From Cololabis saira (taxonomy: Eukaryota; Chordata; Actinopteri; Beloniformes; Belonidae): a stretch of DNA of 64,000 nucleotides. Every line of letters begins with the position of its first letter. Positions within the stretch are counted from its first letter, which is position 1. The notes under the pieces were generated by a model. The model had not been told where the DNA came from. It saw only the letters and a list, made by a program, of their open reading frames with translations, and did not search any database. The stretch is taken from NCBI RefSeq assembly GCF_033807715.1, contig NC_084592.1:24189501-24253500 (forward strand), written 5' to 3'. Positions 62,209 through 64,000 of the stretch are shown piece by piece. A program made the translations under genes and the position numbers.

Positions 62209-62216
62209 GAAAAGAA

Positions 62217-64000
62217 TCCTCGAAAAAACTTCAGTCCACTACATTAGGTACACCGACTTCAAGTAACAACCCCCAACTCCCCCAAGTCATTCACAAATTT
62301 ACATGAAACCGAAATACATGTTACAGTCCCCTTAATTTGTAAAGGGATTAGAGGACAGAAATCCCTGACAGTCACAGCAAGTTCACCCAGGAGCAACATA
62401 AAACCATTGCAAAAAAGATCCTAGTTTTTGGACCATCACTTTAAAGACGTCTACATGACATTTTCCTTTATCCTTCCCTGGTTACTTGCAGTGATACACT
62501 ATATGAATTGTGGGTATCAGCTTTGTGAGATTAATTCAAACATCTACAGGAGACACATGCCAGACTTCCTACATCCAGTATGAAGCGACAGGGTCAGTTG
62601 TTTCCTCGCTCTGCTGCCTCACCTCTAAAACCACTTGGAACTGTTGGAGCTGGAGCAAAAACAAAAACGTACCCAGTCAAAACACATCAGTGTCAAAATT
62701 AGAAAGACTTGCTCTCAAACACCGTTTTAAAGAAAGCAGGGGCACCTTTGAATTAATTATTTGCTCCTGGTCCAAAAACATCCTTATATTTTATTAAAAA
62801 CCTTATTGCTAGAAAAATGTGTGATTTCTTTTTTCTTTTTCTTTTTTTTTATTATTCTGCTTGCAGATGTTTTCAAATGAAAATCTACAAAAAGGTGCAT
62901 TTGTTTCAGTTAGCGTCACGCTCCAGTTTATTGTGAAATCTAAAAAAGTTGCCGCTCCAAGAAAGCCTCGAACAATCCTGTAGGAAAATGAAAATGACTT
63001 CAGACAGCAACTGGGCACTATTCAGTGAAGTTAGGGCTTTTTTCCCCACACTGAGTATTTGTGTATTTTTGCTTCAGGCTCCACTGTCTGTCCTGTATCT
63101 TTAGTCAGGGCCTCTTGAGAGTAACACTTGGTGCCTGAAGCCACCGGCCCAGATTACCAGTGTGAAGCAATGCAACCTTGTGTTTTTGTTTGCCAGGTTA
63201 ACACATACTATACGTTTTTCTCGCTATAGCTGATCTAGTTGGACACTTACACAAAAAAAAATCTTATTTTTTACTCAAACTCTTGAGATCAGACCTTGTG
63301 GCTGTGTGTGCTTGTGCATCTGTGATATTTGTGATTGTGAATATCACAATGTAATATTTATAACTGACTGTTTCTAGTTTCATTTGTGTTGGGATTTATT
63401 TTTCTTTTTGTCACGTTATTTATTCAAGTAAGACAGCTTCAGAAAATGAATGTATTGCTGTCTTGACAGGGGTGAGTATAGTCCTATTAACAGAATAGAG
63501 CGGAATGAAGGACCCGGCAGGTTCTTCTCGCCCACATCAACTCAACCAAAAAAAAAGAAGAAAAATGTAAATCTGTGGAAGAGCTAACACTGGCATGCAT
63601 TCCTGGATTTTTATTGTGTTGTTTACCAAGCAGCTAAAATAAATGTATTCATATTTCCTCCTCTGCTTGTCATAAGCAGTGACTTCAAAGGGGGCAGTTC
63701 ATTTATTGTGTATTTTTACACCTACATTTGGGGGTTGAGAGCACTTCATTCACCTCATACTCAGCTGCATTTAGTTGAAAATCGTAAAAAATAATGAAAT
63801 CAGGTGAGAATGAAATGCTAAATCAACCCATTCATGCCGGTGTATTTATTGTCACCTTGTAAGCATGGGACTAATTCAAGATCTGGTCTGTTGGCAAGCA
63901 GGAGAGAAATTTAATGTGCTTGCTCAGTGATGCATTTTAATATCAGATTTAGGCATAATCCAGCTTAATCATATCGACTGTAGGCACAGTCGGGACACGA
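62217..64000. other. dhrsx intron 3, right edge
   Basis: No later dhrsx exon (CDLASM / NNAG / YAQSK-type coding) and no transposon ends seen. Confidence 0.45.

Overview
The window is vertebrate nuclear DNA, almost certainly from a ray-finned (teleost) fish. The evidence is short phased exons with GT-AG introns, long dinucleotide arrays, and a dense, diverse load of transposons: Tc1/mariner, hAT, PIF/Harbinger-like and T2-type MITEs, L2- and RTE-like LINEs, and a DIRS-type element. The sequence shows nothing prokaryotic. Most long open frames are repeat tracts (polyC/V/T/H or polyF/S/L) or transposon relics.

Three host genes can be supported. (1) znf148 (ZBP-89-type C2H2 zinc-finger transcription factor) lies on the minus strand. 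Five coding exons are visible between 7019 and 1847. The rest of the fourth finger and the long C-terminal region lie off the left edge. A GC-rich segment with an ETS motif near 11.04-11.15 kb is a candidate first non-coding exon and promoter. (2) On the plus strand, a CpG-rich first exon at about 17.0-17.7 kb contains a complete 42-codon ORF (17472-17600) encoding a single-pass membrane micropeptide that I cannot assign to a named family. It is the best candidate here for something undescribed. (3) dhrsx (short-chain dehydrogenase/reductase, DHRSX type) lies on the plus strand. Its first three coding exons are at 36848-36953, 37696-37803 and 53906-53974; later exons lie beyond the right edge.

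Layout. 0-11 kb: znf148, whose fourth coding intron (2143-4389) is almost entirely one Tc1 relic that itself carries a LINE piece and a Harbinger-like MITE. 11-16.8 kb: intergenic, with an inverted pair of LINE 3' ends, a 0.8-kb ATTCT-type satellite, and a small promoter-like patch with a CTCF-like motif. 17-18 kb: the micropeptide CpG island. 18-35.8 kb: intergenic or long-intron DNA with a Tc1 relic, a second 1.09-kb Harbinger-like element, and two 128-bp dinucleotide arrays. 35.8-36.7 kb: two nested elements with TAC...GTA ends and 6-bp target duplications (IS3EU-like), directly upstream of dhrsx. 37-54 kb: dhrsx introns 1 and 2, holding a 2-kb tandem-repeat element inside a LINE, a DIRS relic and a Tc1/T2-MITE nest. 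54-64 kb: dhrsx intron 3, holding an L2-like LINE split by a hAT MITE, a Tc1 relic split by a second Harbinger MITE, and a hAT element with an exact 8-bp target duplication.

The three genes show no functional link to one another. All gene names rest on recognition of conserved residues, not on a database search.
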